The notes: generated by a model from the letters alone, not told the origin. Positions 17,237-25,210 are shown, counted from the first letter of the stretch. The stretch is 64,000 bases of DNA from Mucilaginibacter sp. L294 (GCF_001636615.1 NZ_LGEK01000018.1:1-64000), one strand, 5' to 3'. A program made the numbers and translations.

Positions 17237-17896
17237 TCAGACAGTTATGCTGTCCCCAACTTTATAAATTTCATGAAACTTTATCCCTGCTTTGTTAAAA
17301 TGAAGGCTGTAGTTTTTGTAGCGCTGTTCAATAAAAAAGTCTTTTGCGTAGCCATCATGCACAGGTAATACCTGTTTTGGCATAACCCTGTCGGCAAAAC
17401 CGGCAATGCGCAGTTCATTAGCGAAGGGCGCCATAGTAACCAGCAGCAACAGTTCAATATTGGGGTATTTGGTTAACCGGGTTTCCATCGAATCAACGGG
17501 GTGCAGTACCTTATCGTTTATTAAAAAGCCGGTCATTTGTGGGATGGGGTTGTCCAGCAAAGGCTCGTGCTGCACCGGGAAAGCATCCAGCTTAAACGGC
17601 CCAATGTTATAAGTGCCTTGTTCCATCAGGTTGTAGGCCAAACCTTCTTTGGCAATAGTTTCGCCCACTTGGGTATTGGTGTAAATGGTGGCTTTACTTA
17701 GTGCAACTATCGCCTTCAGGTTTTCGGTATCCAAATGGTCCGGGTGTATGTGGGTGATGATAATGCTATCCACATCGGCAAACATTTGTGGGGTTACCTG
17801 CCCTTCGGCAAAGCTGAATTTGCCCGGGTCGAACAAAAGCTTATAGCCGTCAAGCTCAAAAACAAGGCAGGAGTGCAGGTATTTGGTGATTTTCAT
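17237..17896 (-). CDS. Metallo-beta-lactamase-fold hydrolase
   Basis: 219 residues of the MBL-fold superfamily, closest in look to the UlaG-like/YtkL-type group (short, one metal-site core). Signs are MKITKYLHSCLVFELDGYKLLFDPG at the start, the metal motif THIHPDHLD (about residues 47-55), and further ligands in FPVQHEP, HPVDSMET and LPVHDGY. Such enzymes hydrolyse esters or phosphodiesters; substrate unknown. Cytosolic, no signal peptide. Same strand as the HAD gene upstream (52-base gap). Confidence 0.85.
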   Translation of the reverse strand: MKITKYLHSCLVFELDGYKLLFDPGKFSFAEGQVTPQMFADVDSIIITHIHPDHLDTENLKAIVALSKATIYTNTQVGETIAKEGLAYNLMEQGTYNIGPFKLDAFPVQHEPLLDNPIPQMTGFLINDKVLHPVDSMETRLTKYPNIELLLLVTMAPFANELRIAGFADRVMPKQVLPVHDGYAKDFFIEQRYKNYSLHFNKAGIKFHEIYKVGDSITV

Positions 17897-17948
17897 AACA
17901 ACGGTAATTGTACATAGTAAACTTACCGTTTACAGAAAAAGTTTTTAC

Positions 17949-18593
17949 CTACAGCAGCTGTTTTAATTCGTCGAAGTTATTGATGGTGGCCACCTGCCCG
18001 CCCGCTACCTGCCCAAAGCCGTATGCGGCAAAAATGAAAGGTACGCCGGCTTTGGTTGCCGAGTCATAATCGCCGGTGGTATCACCTACATAAACCGGAT
18101 TTTGCAGGTTATGGTCGTTCACAATATCGCGTATATTATCAGCCTTTGGGTTACCCTTTGTGCCGTAACACTGGTGCGCTAAAAAATGCGGGTGCATGTT
18201 GTGCAGGTCTAAAAACAGTTCGATATAACCGCTTTGGCAGTTGCTTACAATGTAAAGCTTGTATTTTTCACCAAGGTAGGTAAGTGTATCAGTAAGGTTG
18301 GGGTACAGGGTACCACCCTGTTTGTGCAGTATATCCAATTCGGCAACCGAGCATAGCTGCTGCACTTCGGCGCGTTGTTCGGTACTTAAAGCAGGGAACA
18401 GTTTTTCGAAGATCTTATCATAGGTCATCCCGGTGATAGAGCGTACACGTTCGCGGGTCATTACCTCGTGGCCCATGTAAGGCGCTTTATCAAGCGCGGT
18501 TTGCCAGGCTTTGGTAATGGTTTCGGTGCTGTCCCAAAGGGTGCCGTCAAGGTCAAATATTATACTGTCGAGTTTATCTTTTAAGCTATTCAT
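17949..18593 (-). CDS. HAD-superfamily phosphatase, copy A
   Basis: 214 residues. Motif I IIFDLDGTLWDST (nucleophile and general acid Asp residues), motif II YIVSNCQ, the motif III Lys around GTKGNPK and motif IV VYVGDTTGDYDSA with the Asp pair. The cap domain is helical, as in the phosphoglycolate phosphatase/beta-phosphoglucomutase group. It dephosphorylates a small phosphorylated metabolite; which one is not visible. A clear paralogue is at 42619-43251, sharing the end motif PVYVGDT.GD and YGFGQ. Confidence 0.9.
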   Translation of the reverse strand: MNSLKDKLDSIIFDLDGTLWDSTETITKAWQTALDKAPYMGHEVMTRERVRSITGMTYDKIFEKLFPALSTEQRAEVQQLCSVAELDILHKQGGTLYPNLTDTLTYLGEKYKLYIVSNCQSGYIELFLDLHNMHPHFLAHQCYGTKGNPKADNIRDIVNDHNLQNPVYVGDTTGDYDSATKAGVPFIFAAYGFGQVAGGQVATINNFDELKQLL

Positions 18594-18610
18594 TACTGCG
18601 TTTTGTGCCG

Positions 18611-18618
18611 CAAAAGTA
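18611..18618 (-). promoter_or_regulatory. Minus-7 box for the HAD gene
   Basis: TACTTTTG on the minus strand matches TAnnTTTG and lies 17 bases before the HAD phosphatase ATG. Confidence 0.55.
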
Positions 18619-18654
18619 GCAGTTTATTTTTAGCGGATGGTTGCCAAAAAGTAA

Positions 18655-18807
18655 TTAATAGCCAGGGAAACGGCCAAATGAAAATAATGCGGTTAATGCC
18701 GGGATGGCCAGTAAAATAAATACCCTGGCCTGCTCTGCTTTGTCAGAATCGCCTTTAACAATTACGTGGTTAATATCGGTTATGATGGTGTTGATGAAGT
18801 TTTTCAT
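18655..18807 (-). CDS. Small membrane-associated protein, 50 residues
   Basis: ATG at 18807 to TAA at 18655. The product has a helical polar N-terminal half (KNFINTIITDINHVIVKGDS) and a C-terminal hydrophobic segment (VFILLAIPALTALFSF, about residues 29-44) ending GRFPGY. It has no family I recognise. The codon usage looks like neighbouring genes and the gap would otherwise be empty, which supports a real gene. Confidence 0.5.
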   Translation of the reverse strand: MKNFINTIITDINHVIVKGDSDKAEQARVFILLAIPALTALFSFGRFPGY

Positions 18808-18943
18808 GGTAAACATATTTATTACTTATGTGACCATGAATGATTTTAAAGGTTTAATGAATGAATGATTGTAAAACGGATGTTACGAATTTGTCTTACG
18901 CGAAAAAGTAGTTTGATTGAGTTTAACAACTTACGAGAAAAAG

Positions 18944-19036
18944 TTTCTCACGCAAAGACGCAGAGACGCAAAAGGATTATTAGTCAATTTTGGTATAGCT
19001 TCATACAATTGGATAAAATTGCGTCTTTGCGTGAAA
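18944..19036. repeat. Dispersed inverted-repeat element, CACGCAAAGACGC family
   Basis: TTTCTCACGCAAAGACGCAG at the left and TTGCGTCTTTGCGTGAAAT at the right are inverted copies. It is related in wording to the larger AACCACAGAG elements at 42423, 54141 and 54343, which also contain a gcgtcttagcgtgaaac arm. Confidence 0.75.
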
Positions 19037-19059
19037 TAATAATTATGTGAGTTTAATCC

Positions 19060-19263
19060 CTACTCATTATCATACAAAACCGTATTGTGGATATTCCAGT
19101 CCTCAATATCAATTAAACCCGGTTTGGTTTGATAGTGGCTGTCATCGGTGGGGCATTTTACTACATAGCCATCGTTATTAGCAAGGGCAATAATAGGGTG
19201 TGCGCCACACTGCTTGCAGGGCTTACAATAAATAGACTTGGGTATAGTTACATAGCCCTTCAT
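19060..19263 (-). CDS. Small Lar-like zinc-ribbon protein
   Basis: 67 residues. The pattern CKPCKQCGAHPIIALANNDG, then VVKCPTDDSHYQ, then IDIEDWNIHN resembles the zinc-finger layout of Lar-family restriction-alleviation-like proteins (C-x-x-C-G-x-x-P, a second Cys pair region, and a closing A/I-x-x-W-N). The second pair has one Cys and one His candidate. Metal binding is an inference; no anti-restriction role is claimed since no phage gene is near. Confidence 0.55.
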   Translation of the reverse strand: MKGYVTIPKSIYCKPCKQCGAHPIIALANNDGYVVKCPTDDSHYQTKPGLIDIEDWNIHNTVLYDNE

Positions 19264-19355
19264 ATCATGATATATGGGGTTTTACTCCCTGTGGTTGTAG
19301 GTTTAAAAGAGAACAGTTTGCCCTTGGGCAGTCAATTTGTTTTTTGCGCGGGGGA

Positions 19356-19838
19356 TTACTTTGCGTCGTTTATTTCTATCCAATAACCGTCGGGGTCCTG
19401 GATATATACCTGCGACACACCATCCACACGATGCTCTACCTGGCCGGTAACACCTTTCCAGTTGCTGTAGGGGATCTGCTTTTGGTTAAGCAGGGCAATA
19501 AAATTGTTGATAGAAGGTACACTGAAGCAAATATGATCGCCAATAAGCTTTTGAGCCGGCGAGCAGCCACCCTGTATAACATGCATAGCAATATTGGGGG
19601 CTATATTATACCAGGTGTGTACGGTATCTTTAAACGGGTTGGGGATTATCTTTAAATTTAATACAGAGGTATAAAAAGCGTTACTTTTTTTAAGATCTTT
19701 TGAGCAAAGGGCCACATGGTTAAAAACAACTTTTGCAGCGGTTTGCGCATGGCTTACCATCGGCGAACCTAATAACAGCAAAGCTGCTATTTTAAAAGCC
19801 CGGTTTGTTGTGTGCGTTAATTTAATAATGTTTAACAT
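19356..19838 (-). CDS. Secreted VOC/glyoxalase-fold protein
   Basis: 160 residues. The N-terminal hydrophobic stretch FKIAALLLLGSPMVSHAQ looks like a signal peptide, unusual for a glyoxalase-fold enzyme. The VOC fold follows: FNHVALCSKDLKKSNAFYTS, LNLKIIPNP, GDHICFSVPSINNFIALL, and the C-terminal YIQDPDGYWIEIND supplying the usual metal Glu; His residues in FNHVALC and GDHICF are the other likely ligands. The substrate is unknown. It reads against the next gene, with a 135-base divergent gap. Confidence 0.82.
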   Translation of the reverse strand: MLNIIKLTHTTNRAFKIAALLLLGSPMVSHAQTAAKVVFNHVALCSKDLKKSNAFYTSVLNLKIIPNPFKDTVHTWYNIAPNIAMHVIQGGCSPAQKLIGDHICFSVPSINNFIALLNQKQIPYSNWKGVTGQVEHRVDGVSQVYIQDPDGYWIEINDAK

Positions 19839-19973
19839 TTAAGGGATTGTTAAATAATGTTTTAAATATACACGTTGAGAAGTAGTAAAGTAATTATTTA
19901 GCATATTTAATTGTAAAAATTACGAATATACTTTTAGCCAAAATTGTACTTTAGTAAACCAACAATTCGCCCT

Positions 19974-20627
19974 ATGGATAGCACCGGTACAAAAAAGCCT
20001 GCGGTTATAGCCGTTAGCGCATTAATATCAGCACTTACCTGGTTTGCGCTGGTGATGCAGTTTTATTTATCCATGAACCTCTATATGGCCCAGGGCCGAA
20101 CCGTTGCCGGCGCCCTTACCGAGTTTTTCACCTACTTTACTATACAGTGTAATATTATTACGGCAGCGGGGCTTACGGCGGTGGCACTGGGCGGGTTTTC
20201 AAAAAGCTTTTTTTTTCGCCCGGGGGTTTTAACAGCCAGCGCGGTTTATATTAGTATTGTATTCCTGGTGTATAACATCGCGCTACGCGGCATTGCATAC
20301 CCCGAAGGCTGGGCACGTGTGGCCGACGAACTACTGCATGCCGTTTGCCCGCCATTATTCGTGATTTTTTGGCTGGCCCTTGTACCCAAGCAGAGTATTG
20401 TTTGGAAGGATGCCTTTAGCTGGCTTTGGTACCCGTTTTTTTACCTGGTTTATGCATTAATACGCGGCGCTTTATGCGTGCGGTACCCATACTTTTTTTT
20501 AAATGTTATTGAGTACGGCTATCCCCGGGTGTTTATTAATATAGCTATACTGATGCTGGTGTTTCTGGGCTTTAGTATGCTGTATGTTTTTATAGGCAAA
20601 TTGACGGGTAAAAAGGTGGCTGCCTGA
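19974..20627 (+). CDS. Pr6Pr family six-pass membrane protein
   Basis: 217 residues from ATG 19974 with about six hydrophobic segments (near residues 11-33, 50-75, 82-108, 125-142, 152-172, 186-208). The pattern LTEFFTYFTIQCNIITAAGL and RGIAYPEGWARVADELLHAVCPPLFVIFWL is that of Pr6Pr membrane proteins, which have no assigned function. The earlier ATG at 19944 adds ten residues before a polar start. A TACTTTAG sequence 30 bases upstream may be its minus-7 element. Confidence 0.8.
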   Translation: MDSTGTKKPAVIAVSALISALTWFALVMQFYLSMNLYMAQGRTVAGALTEFFTYFTIQCNIITAAGLTAVALGGFSKSFFFRPGVLTASAVYISIVFLVYNIALRGIAYPEGWARVADELLHAVCPPLFVIFWLALVPKQSIVWKDAFSWLWYPFFYLVYALIRGALCVRYPYFFLNVIEYGYPRVFINIAILMLVFLGFSMLYVFIGKLTGKKVAA

Positions 20628-20681
20628 TAAAGCTCAGTTACTTGCTCCCTGTTTTTACGCCCCGCATAATTCAACAAAAAG

Positions 20682-20705
20682 CTAATAAGCGTTATTGCTT
20701 ATTAG
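20682..20705. terminator. Hairpin downstream of Pr6Pr gene
   Basis: CTAATAAGC and GCTTATTAG pair around GTTATT, 55 bases after the Pr6Pr stop. There is no T-run, so termination is uncertain. Otherwise the 276-base gap to 20904 holds nothing recognised. Confidence 0.4.
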
Positions 20706-20903
20706 GGTGTAAATTGTTGCCTGTCGCGCTGCATTTGCGCTTAATCCCTGTATAATATGTGTTTAATAAAGGGCGCAGGTGTTCCCTTTTTTGCCAGTAG
20801 CTTGTGTAACATTTTTGTGAGGCTTATGGTGTGGATTAAACTTTGCCATACTACAGTAGTTTAATTTATATAAACAATAATTAAGTATTAAAAACATAAA
20901 GTT

Positions 20904-21053
20904 ATGAAAAAGGAAATAGTAAAATTGTTTGCGTTATTAGTATTTGGCGCAACAGTATTAAGCAGTTGTTCAATAGAAAACAGGGGCCATAGAGGCAGGC
21001 ATGACAATGGCCGTAATCACGATCGCCATGATAACCGTAACAGAGGTTACTAA
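20904..21053 (+). CDS. Small His/Arg-rich lipoprotein
   Basis: 49 residues, ATG 20904 to TAA 21053. A basic start (MKKEIVK) and hydrophobic stretch LFALLVFGATVLSSC give a lipoprotein signal with lipid-bearing Cys at about residue 21. The mature part is only about 28 residues and dominated by Arg, His, Asn, Asp and Gly (HRGRHDNGRNHDRHDNRNRG). No family is recognised; the His-rich tail could bind metal. It lies 42 bases before another small secreted basic protein gene and the two may form a transcript. Confidence 0.7.
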   Translation: MKKEIVKLFALLVFGATVLSSCSIENRGHRGRHDNGRNHDRHDNRNRGY

Positions 21054-21095
21054 CTAAATCATAAAGAAAAATTCTAACAGGAAATACAAACCATT

Positions 21096-21353
21096 ATGAA
21101 ATACTTAAAAGTATTAGCCGTAGCCGTAGTTGCCATGTTTGCCTTTGAAGGTGCAAAAGCACAAGTAGTAGTAAGTGCCCATATAGGCACACCGCCACCA
21201 ACCCGTACTGTTGTGGTTGAAAGACCGGTTGACCGTGTTGTGGTAGTAAACAGGCACTATCGCCGCCACCCGCGTTACCGCCGTACAGTTGTGGTAAACA
21301 GGCCGGGTTACTACCGCGAACATCGCAGGCGTGTAGTGGTTAGGCATTACTAA
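21096..21353 (+). CDS. Small secreted Arg/Tyr/Val-rich basic protein, copy A
   Basis: 85 residues. Signal peptide KVLAVAVVAMFAFEGAKAQ, then a highly basic mature part with repeats of VVV-x-RP and RR-H/Y (RTVVVERPVDRVVVVNRHYR, RRTVVVNRPGYYREHRRR). Function unknown; similar short basic exported proteins are common in this group. A second gene of the same design is at 30289-30609, and both are followed by near-identical terminators. Confidence 0.75.
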   Translation: MKYLKVLAVAVVAMFAFEGAKAQVVVSAHIGTPPPTRTVVVERPVDRVVVVNRHYRRHPRYRRTVVVNRPGYYREHRRRVVVRHY

Positions 21354-21366
21354 TATTATAATAAAT

Positions 21367-21401
21367 AAAAAGCCCTCCCGTAAATTCGGGAGGGCTTTTT
21401 T
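21367..21401. terminator. Bidirectional terminator between small basic protein and GH16 genes
   Basis: AAAAAGCCCTCCCG pairs with CGGGAGGGCTTTTTT over a 6-base loop, between convergent stops at 21353 and 21403. Confidence 0.92.
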
Positions 21402-21402
21402 G

Positions 21403-22230
21403 TTAGCGGGTTATCAGTACCCAATCTACATAATATTTGGCGTTACCCGCCTTTATCTGATCTACAGATGCCTGCGATAAACCGAAATAAGGCTTGCTTA
21501 CTTTATTCACCCCGTTTGGATAGCCGCCACCCAAAGCAAAATTCAATATCAGGAACTTAGGGTTATCAAATGCCCATTTACCATATTTCTCGGCCATGGC
21601 CCGGGTTACGGTGTAGGTTACCTTGCCGTCCACCTTAAAAGTTAAGCTGTTTTTTGTCCAGTCTACACTGTAAACGTGCCATTGGCTTGCATTGGTCCCC
21701 TTTGGGAAGTATGCGCGGTAAACCAGTGGTGTATTGCCAAAATAGCCCGGCCCGTGCAGGGCGTTGCTGATCCAGCCGGTGTTGCCCACGGTTTCCATAA
21801 TATCAATTTCGCCGGTGGCGGGCCATTGGCCTTTGCCCAGCGCCCAGAATGCGGGCCACATGCCATCGCCGCCGGTAACTTTTACCCTTGCCGATGCGCT
21901 GCCGTAGGTAAACATCACTTTATTGCGGGTATTGATGCGCCCGCTCACCAAATCGTACTTTTTGCCTTCATTACTGGTGTGGCCGGGCTTGTAAAGCGCT
22001 TTTAAGATCAGTACGCCATTTTCGGTGTATATGGTTGCTGCCGAATCGATGTAGGCCTGTTGCTCATCGTTTACGGTACGGCCGGTTATTTCAACATTCC
22101 ATTTACTGCGGTCGAGCGTTTTGCCTTTAAAATCGTCAAAAAACACCGTATCTGTTTTGGTTTGCTGCGCAAGGGCTGCCGTTGCCGAAAACCATAATAA
22201 AGCAGGCAGGGTTAATAAGCGTAATTGCAT
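21403..22230 (-). CDS. Glycoside hydrolase family 16 (beta-glucanase-like), secreted
   Basis: 275 residues with signal peptide LLTLPALLWFSATAALAQ. The GH16 catalytic motif E-x-D-x-x-E is at residues 141-146 (ATGEIDIMETVG), giving nucleophile Glu141 and acid/base Glu146. Other GH16 marks are FFDDFKGKTLDRSKWNVE, YGSASARVKVTGGDGMWPAFW, YSVDWTKNSLTFKVDGK and FLILNFALGGGYPNGV. The motif with the extra Met is that of laminarinase/lichenase-type endo-beta-1,3(4)-glucanases. It would cut beta-glucans in the periplasm or outside; no SusCD pair is adjacent. Confidence 0.93.
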   Translation of the reverse strand: MQLRLLTLPALLWFSATAALAQQTKTDTVFFDDFKGKTLDRSKWNVEITGRTVNDEQQAYIDSAATIYTENGVLILKALYKPGHTSNEGKKYDLVSGRINTRNKVMFTYGSASARVKVTGGDGMWPAFWALGKGQWPATGEIDIMETVGNTGWISNALHGPGYFGNTPLVYRAYFPKGTNASQWHVYSVDWTKNSLTFKVDGKVTYTVTRAMAEKYGKWAFDNPKFLILNFALGGGYPNGVNKVSKPYFGLSQASVDQIKAGNAKYYVDWVLITR

Positions 22231-22337
22231 AAAAGCTAAAATATTTGATAGCTAAAGTAGGTAATAACCTTTAAATCTGTGGTTTTACAATCCAATTACT
22301 TTAGCTTTTATATATTGCGACACAAAGCTTTAACATA

Positions 22338-23600
22338 ATGCACAGAGGCGGTTTTTTAAGATTTTTCCTGCTGTTAGCGGCAGTTACCCTATTGATGGAC
22401 TGGTACGTATTTAACGGGTTGCGCACTTTCACCGCCGACTGGCAATCGCGACCCATGCGGCTGGCCATTACCTGGGGCTTTTTGGTAATATCGGTAGGGG
22501 TAACGGTCGTGTTCCTGCTGGGCTTTGGCAGTTTTAGCACCGCAAAGGGCATGACGCCTTTCCACGAGTGGATGCTGAGCCTGTTCTTTACCTTTTTTGT
22601 GACCAAGCTTTTCTTTGTTATTGTACTTTCTTTAGGCGATCTGGGCCGTTTTGTTTATGGTATTGCCCATCACGTATCAAACGAGCAAAAGCCCGGCGAG
22701 GCCTATTTCCCCGCGCGGCGCAAATTTGTAAGCGAGATAGCCATACTGATAGCCGCCTTTCCGTTCACCTCATTTTTTTACGCCATGTTTCGTGGTAAAT
22801 ACGATTACAAGGTACACCGCCAAACCCTTTATTATGATGAATTACCCGAAGCTTTCGACGGGTTTACCATTACGCAACTCTCTGATATCCATTCCGGCAG
22901 CTTTGATAATGTAAAGGCCATGCAACGCGGTATTGACCTGGCTAAAGCGCAGAAATCAGACCTGTTTGTATTTACAGGCGATCTGGTTAACAACGCTGCC
23001 TGGGAGATTGAACAATACATCGACCGTTTTGGGCAGATAAAAGCGCCATACGGGCAGTTTTCCATATTAGGCAATCACGACTATGGCGATTACATTCAAT
23101 GGGATAGCGAGCAGGAAAAGCGGGATAACCTGGCCAAACTAAAACAACACCATGCCGAACTGGGCTACCGTTTACTGCTTGATGAGAACGTGGTGATAGA
23201 AAAAGGCGGACAAAAAATAGCACTAATAGGTGTGGAAAACTGGGGCGAAGGTTTTGTGCAAAAAGGCGACCTTGACCGCGCGCTGAAAGGTGCTGACCTC
23301 AATGCTTTCAAAGTACTGCTGTCGCACGACCCAACGCACTGGGAAAAGAAAGTGCGCTACCACCCGGTTGATGTACATTTAACCTTATCTGGCCATACGC
23401 ACGGCGCGCAGTTTGGTATTGAAGCAGCCGGCTTAAGATGGAGCCCGGTTAAATACCGCTACCTGGATTGGGCAGGCCTGGTTAATGAAAAGAACCGATA
23501 TCTGTATGTAAACCGTGGGTTTGGCTTCCTGGCCTTTTCCGGTCGTTTAGGCATCTGGCCTGAAATTACGGTGATAACGTTGAAGAAAAAAGGGGCATAA
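22338..23600 (+). CDS. Membrane-anchored metallophosphoesterase (YkuE-like)
   Basis: 420 residues. About four transmembrane segments occupy residues 5-25, 42-62, 78-100 and 132-150. The calcineurin-like phosphoesterase domain follows, with the two-metal site set by LSDIHSGSF (Asp183, His185), FTGDLVNN (Asp215), LGNHDYGD (Asn246, His247), LLSHDPTHW and LSGHTHGAQFG. It is closest to YkuE/YaeI-type proteins reported to act on membrane lipid phosphates, with the catalytic domain in the cytosol. Substrate not known. Length is typical of the membrane-anchored form in Bacteroidota. Confidence 0.9.
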   Translation: MHRGGFLRFFLLLAAVTLLMDWYVFNGLRTFTADWQSRPMRLAITWGFLVISVGVTVVFLLGFGSFSTAKGMTPFHEWMLSLFFTFFVTKLFFVIVLSLGDLGRFVYGIAHHVSNEQKPGEAYFPARRKFVSEIAILIAAFPFTSFFYAMFRGKYDYKVHRQTLYYDELPEAFDGFTITQLSDIHSGSFDNVKAMQRGIDLAKAQKSDLFVFTGDLVNNAAWEIEQYIDRFGQIKAPYGQFSILGNHDYGDYIQWDSEQEKRDNLAKLKQHHAELGYRLLLDENVVIEKGGQKIALIGVENWGEGFVQKGDLDRALKGADLNAFKVLLSHDPTHWEKKVRYHPVDVHLTLSGHTHGAQFGIEAAGLRWSPVKYRYLDWAGLVNEKNRYLYVNRGFGFLAFSGRLGIWPEITVITLKKKGA

Positions 23601-23604
23601 CCAA

Positions 23605-23647
23605 CACGTCATTGCTACGTCGCTACGCTCCTCGCAGCAATGGCGTT
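23605..23647. repeat. Short inverted repeat, CGTCATTGC family
   Basis: ACACGTCATTGCTACGTCGC followed by CTCCTCGCAGCAATGGCGT. It shares TACGTCGCTACGCTCCTCGC with the larger element at 45535-45631 and looks like a shortened copy. Confidence 0.7.
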
Positions 23648-23654
23648 CAGTGAA

Positions 23655-23690
23655 AATCGTATAATCCTAAAAACCTGCTTAATCCCGGTT
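23655..23690. repeat. Short dispersed motif ending TTAATCCCGGTT, copy 2
   Basis: AATCGTATAATCCTAAAAAC then CTGCTTAATCCCGGTT. Its last T is the first base of the complement of the ABC ATPase stop codon (23690-23692), so the motif abuts the gene end exactly. Confidence 0.7.
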
Positions 23691-24703
23691 TAACTCAACC
23701 ACTTCCCAAACTCGTAGAATTTTTTAATGCTGATGCCCACTTTGCTGCCAGCGGAGTATTTGCGGCGGGCGTGGTTAATTACACGCAGGGTAACTTCATC
23801 GCGCTCGATGATCAGTTCTTCAAAAAAGCCCTTAAAAAGCACTTGTTTAACCGTCCATTTGGCGCCCATGCCTAAAGGGGAAATGGTAATATGCTCGGCG
23901 TAAATAACTACGGTGCCACGTTTTGATTTGATGCCGCAAACTTTGGCCTGCGCGGCAGTAAGCTCGCTGCAGCTTACCAGTATTTTTGAGGTATAAAGTA
24001 GTTTTGGGTTATGGTAAAGCTCTTCAGGAGTGCTGTACTCCACTATCTCGCCTTCTTTTATCACGATGAGTTCATCAGCCATAGAAAGCAGTTCGGCAGG
24101 GTCATGCGATACCAGGATCACGGTAACGCCCCATTCCTTAACAATCTGGCGGATATCGTGCTGCAGGCTTTCGCGGTAGTTGGCATCAACCTGGTTAAAG
24201 GGTTCGTCCAGCATCAGTACCTCAGGGCGGTTTATCAGCGCTTTGGCAATGGTAACCCGTTGCTTTTCGCCGCCGCTTAGCTTGCCGAAGGGCAGGTCGC
24301 GCAGTTCATATATGCCCAGCAGGTGTAGCGCCTGGGTTGCTTTCTGAATTTTGTAGTTGGCATCTTCTGTTGGCAGGCCCCGGCCTACATTGTCCCAAAC
24401 GTTGGCGCTCATATCCATATCAGTGTGATCCTGGCTTACCATGGTAATAACGGTATGCGCGGCGGTAACATGAGCGGTACGTACAGGGAGGGGCTGGCCG
24501 TGAAAAAACACATCGCCCGAGTCAGGTTTCATAGTGCCTGAGAGTAGTTTGAGCAGGGTAGTTTTGCCGCTGCCGCTTTCGCCCACAATGGCGGTGATTT
24601 TGCCTTTGGGTATAAAAACTGTGATATTATTAACGCCGGAAGATTTATCGCCAAAAAAGTTTTTGGTAACCGATATGGTTTCCAGTATCAGATCATCTTT
24701 CAT
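23690..24703 (-). CDS. ABC transporter ATP-binding protein (orphan)
   Basis: 337 residues. Walker A GESGSGKTT (41-49), Q-loop TMVSQDH (about 87-93), signature LSGGEKQR (142-149), Walker B VLMLDEP (162-168), the D-loop in FNQVD and H-loop VSHDP. The C-terminal ~110 residues (KILVSCSELTAAQ onward) resemble the regulatory/TOBE-like tail of importers such as PotA or FbpC. It would power a transporter, but no permease or binding protein gene is next to it, so the partner is elsewhere or the protein has another role. Confidence 0.88.
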   Translation of the reverse strand: MKDDLILETISVTKNFFGDKSSGVNNITVFIPKGKITAIVGESGSGKTTLLKLLSGTMKPDSGDVFFHGQPLPVRTAHVTAAHTVITMVSQDHTDMDMSANVWDNVGRGLPTEDANYKIQKATQALHLLGIYELRDLPFGKLSGGEKQRVTIAKALINRPEVLMLDEPFNQVDANYRESLQHDIRQIVKEWGVTVILVSHDPAELLSMADELIVIKEGEIVEYSTPEELYHNPKLLYTSKILVSCSELTAAQAKVCGIKSKRGTVVIYAEHITISPLGMGAKWTVKQVLFKGFFEELIIERDEVTLRVINHARRKYSAGSKVGISIKKFYEFGKWLS

Positions 24704-24801
24704 TTTTAAACAAGGTTCTTAAGCGCCTAAAAATACAATTATCCTAAACCTATACGGCATCAATTTGCGCGATGTGATAAAAATATTTTTTGGTAACCGG
24801 A

Positions 24802-24893
24802 TGTCATCCTGAACGATAGTGAAGGATCTGATATTGAACAAGCATGAAACGATGTGGTGGTTAATAGATGCTTAGCTATCGCTCAGCATGACA
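24802..24893. repeat. Dispersed inverted-repeat element, TGTCATNCTGAACG family, copy 1
   Basis: Starts TGTCATCCTGAACGATAGTG and ends TTAGCTATCGCTCAGCATGACA. The arms are imperfect inverted copies. Related elements are at 25783-25861 and 44541-44636. Confidence 0.8.
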
Positions 24894-24976
24894 AGGAGGG
24901 CTTTTACGCTTTCCCCCGCAAACAATTTTGCCCAAATACACATTCCACTAATGAATCGATCTAATAAACCATCGTC

Positions 24977-25186
24977 ATGAACAAAACCATCGGGATAGTA
25001 CTCATCATTATTGGCGCGGTAATGCTGGTATGGACAGGCTTTACGTACACCAAAAAAGAAAAAATTGTAGATGCCGGCCCTATACAGATCTCGGCCGACA
25101 GGCAAAAAATAGTTAACTGGCCACCATACCTGGGCGGGATATTGCTGGTTGGGGGCATTGTTATTGTTGCCACCGCTAAAAAATAA
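24977..25186 (+). CDS. Small two-pass membrane protein
   Basis: 69 residues. Hydrophobic segments at about 4-22 (IGIVLIIIGAVMLVWTGF) and 49-66 (YLGGILLVGGIVIVAT) flank a short polar loop containing KKEKIVDAGPIQI. Proteins of this plan are common in Sphingobacteriaceae and have no known function. Confidence 0.7.
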   Translation: MNKTIGIVLIIIGAVMLVWTGFTYTKKEKIVDAGPIQISADRQKIVNWPPYLGGILLVGGIVIVATAKK

Positions 25187-25197
25187 TAGTACAGCTG

Positions 25198-25205
25198 TAT
25201 ATTTG
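25198..25205 (+). promoter_or_regulatory. Minus-7 box five bases before the YdeI start
   Basis: TATATTTG matches TAnnTTTG and ends 5 bases before ATG 25211, suggesting a leaderless mRNA. Confidence 0.55.
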
Positions 25206-25210
25206 CCCCT

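Noticed and set aside
18865-19050. 61-codon plus-strand frame
   Set aside because: It covers the CACGCAAAGACGC inverted repeat, and its protein has no features.
19060-19263. Evidence of a prophage from the Lar-like protein
   Set aside because: No integrase, capsid, terminase or other phage gene is near.
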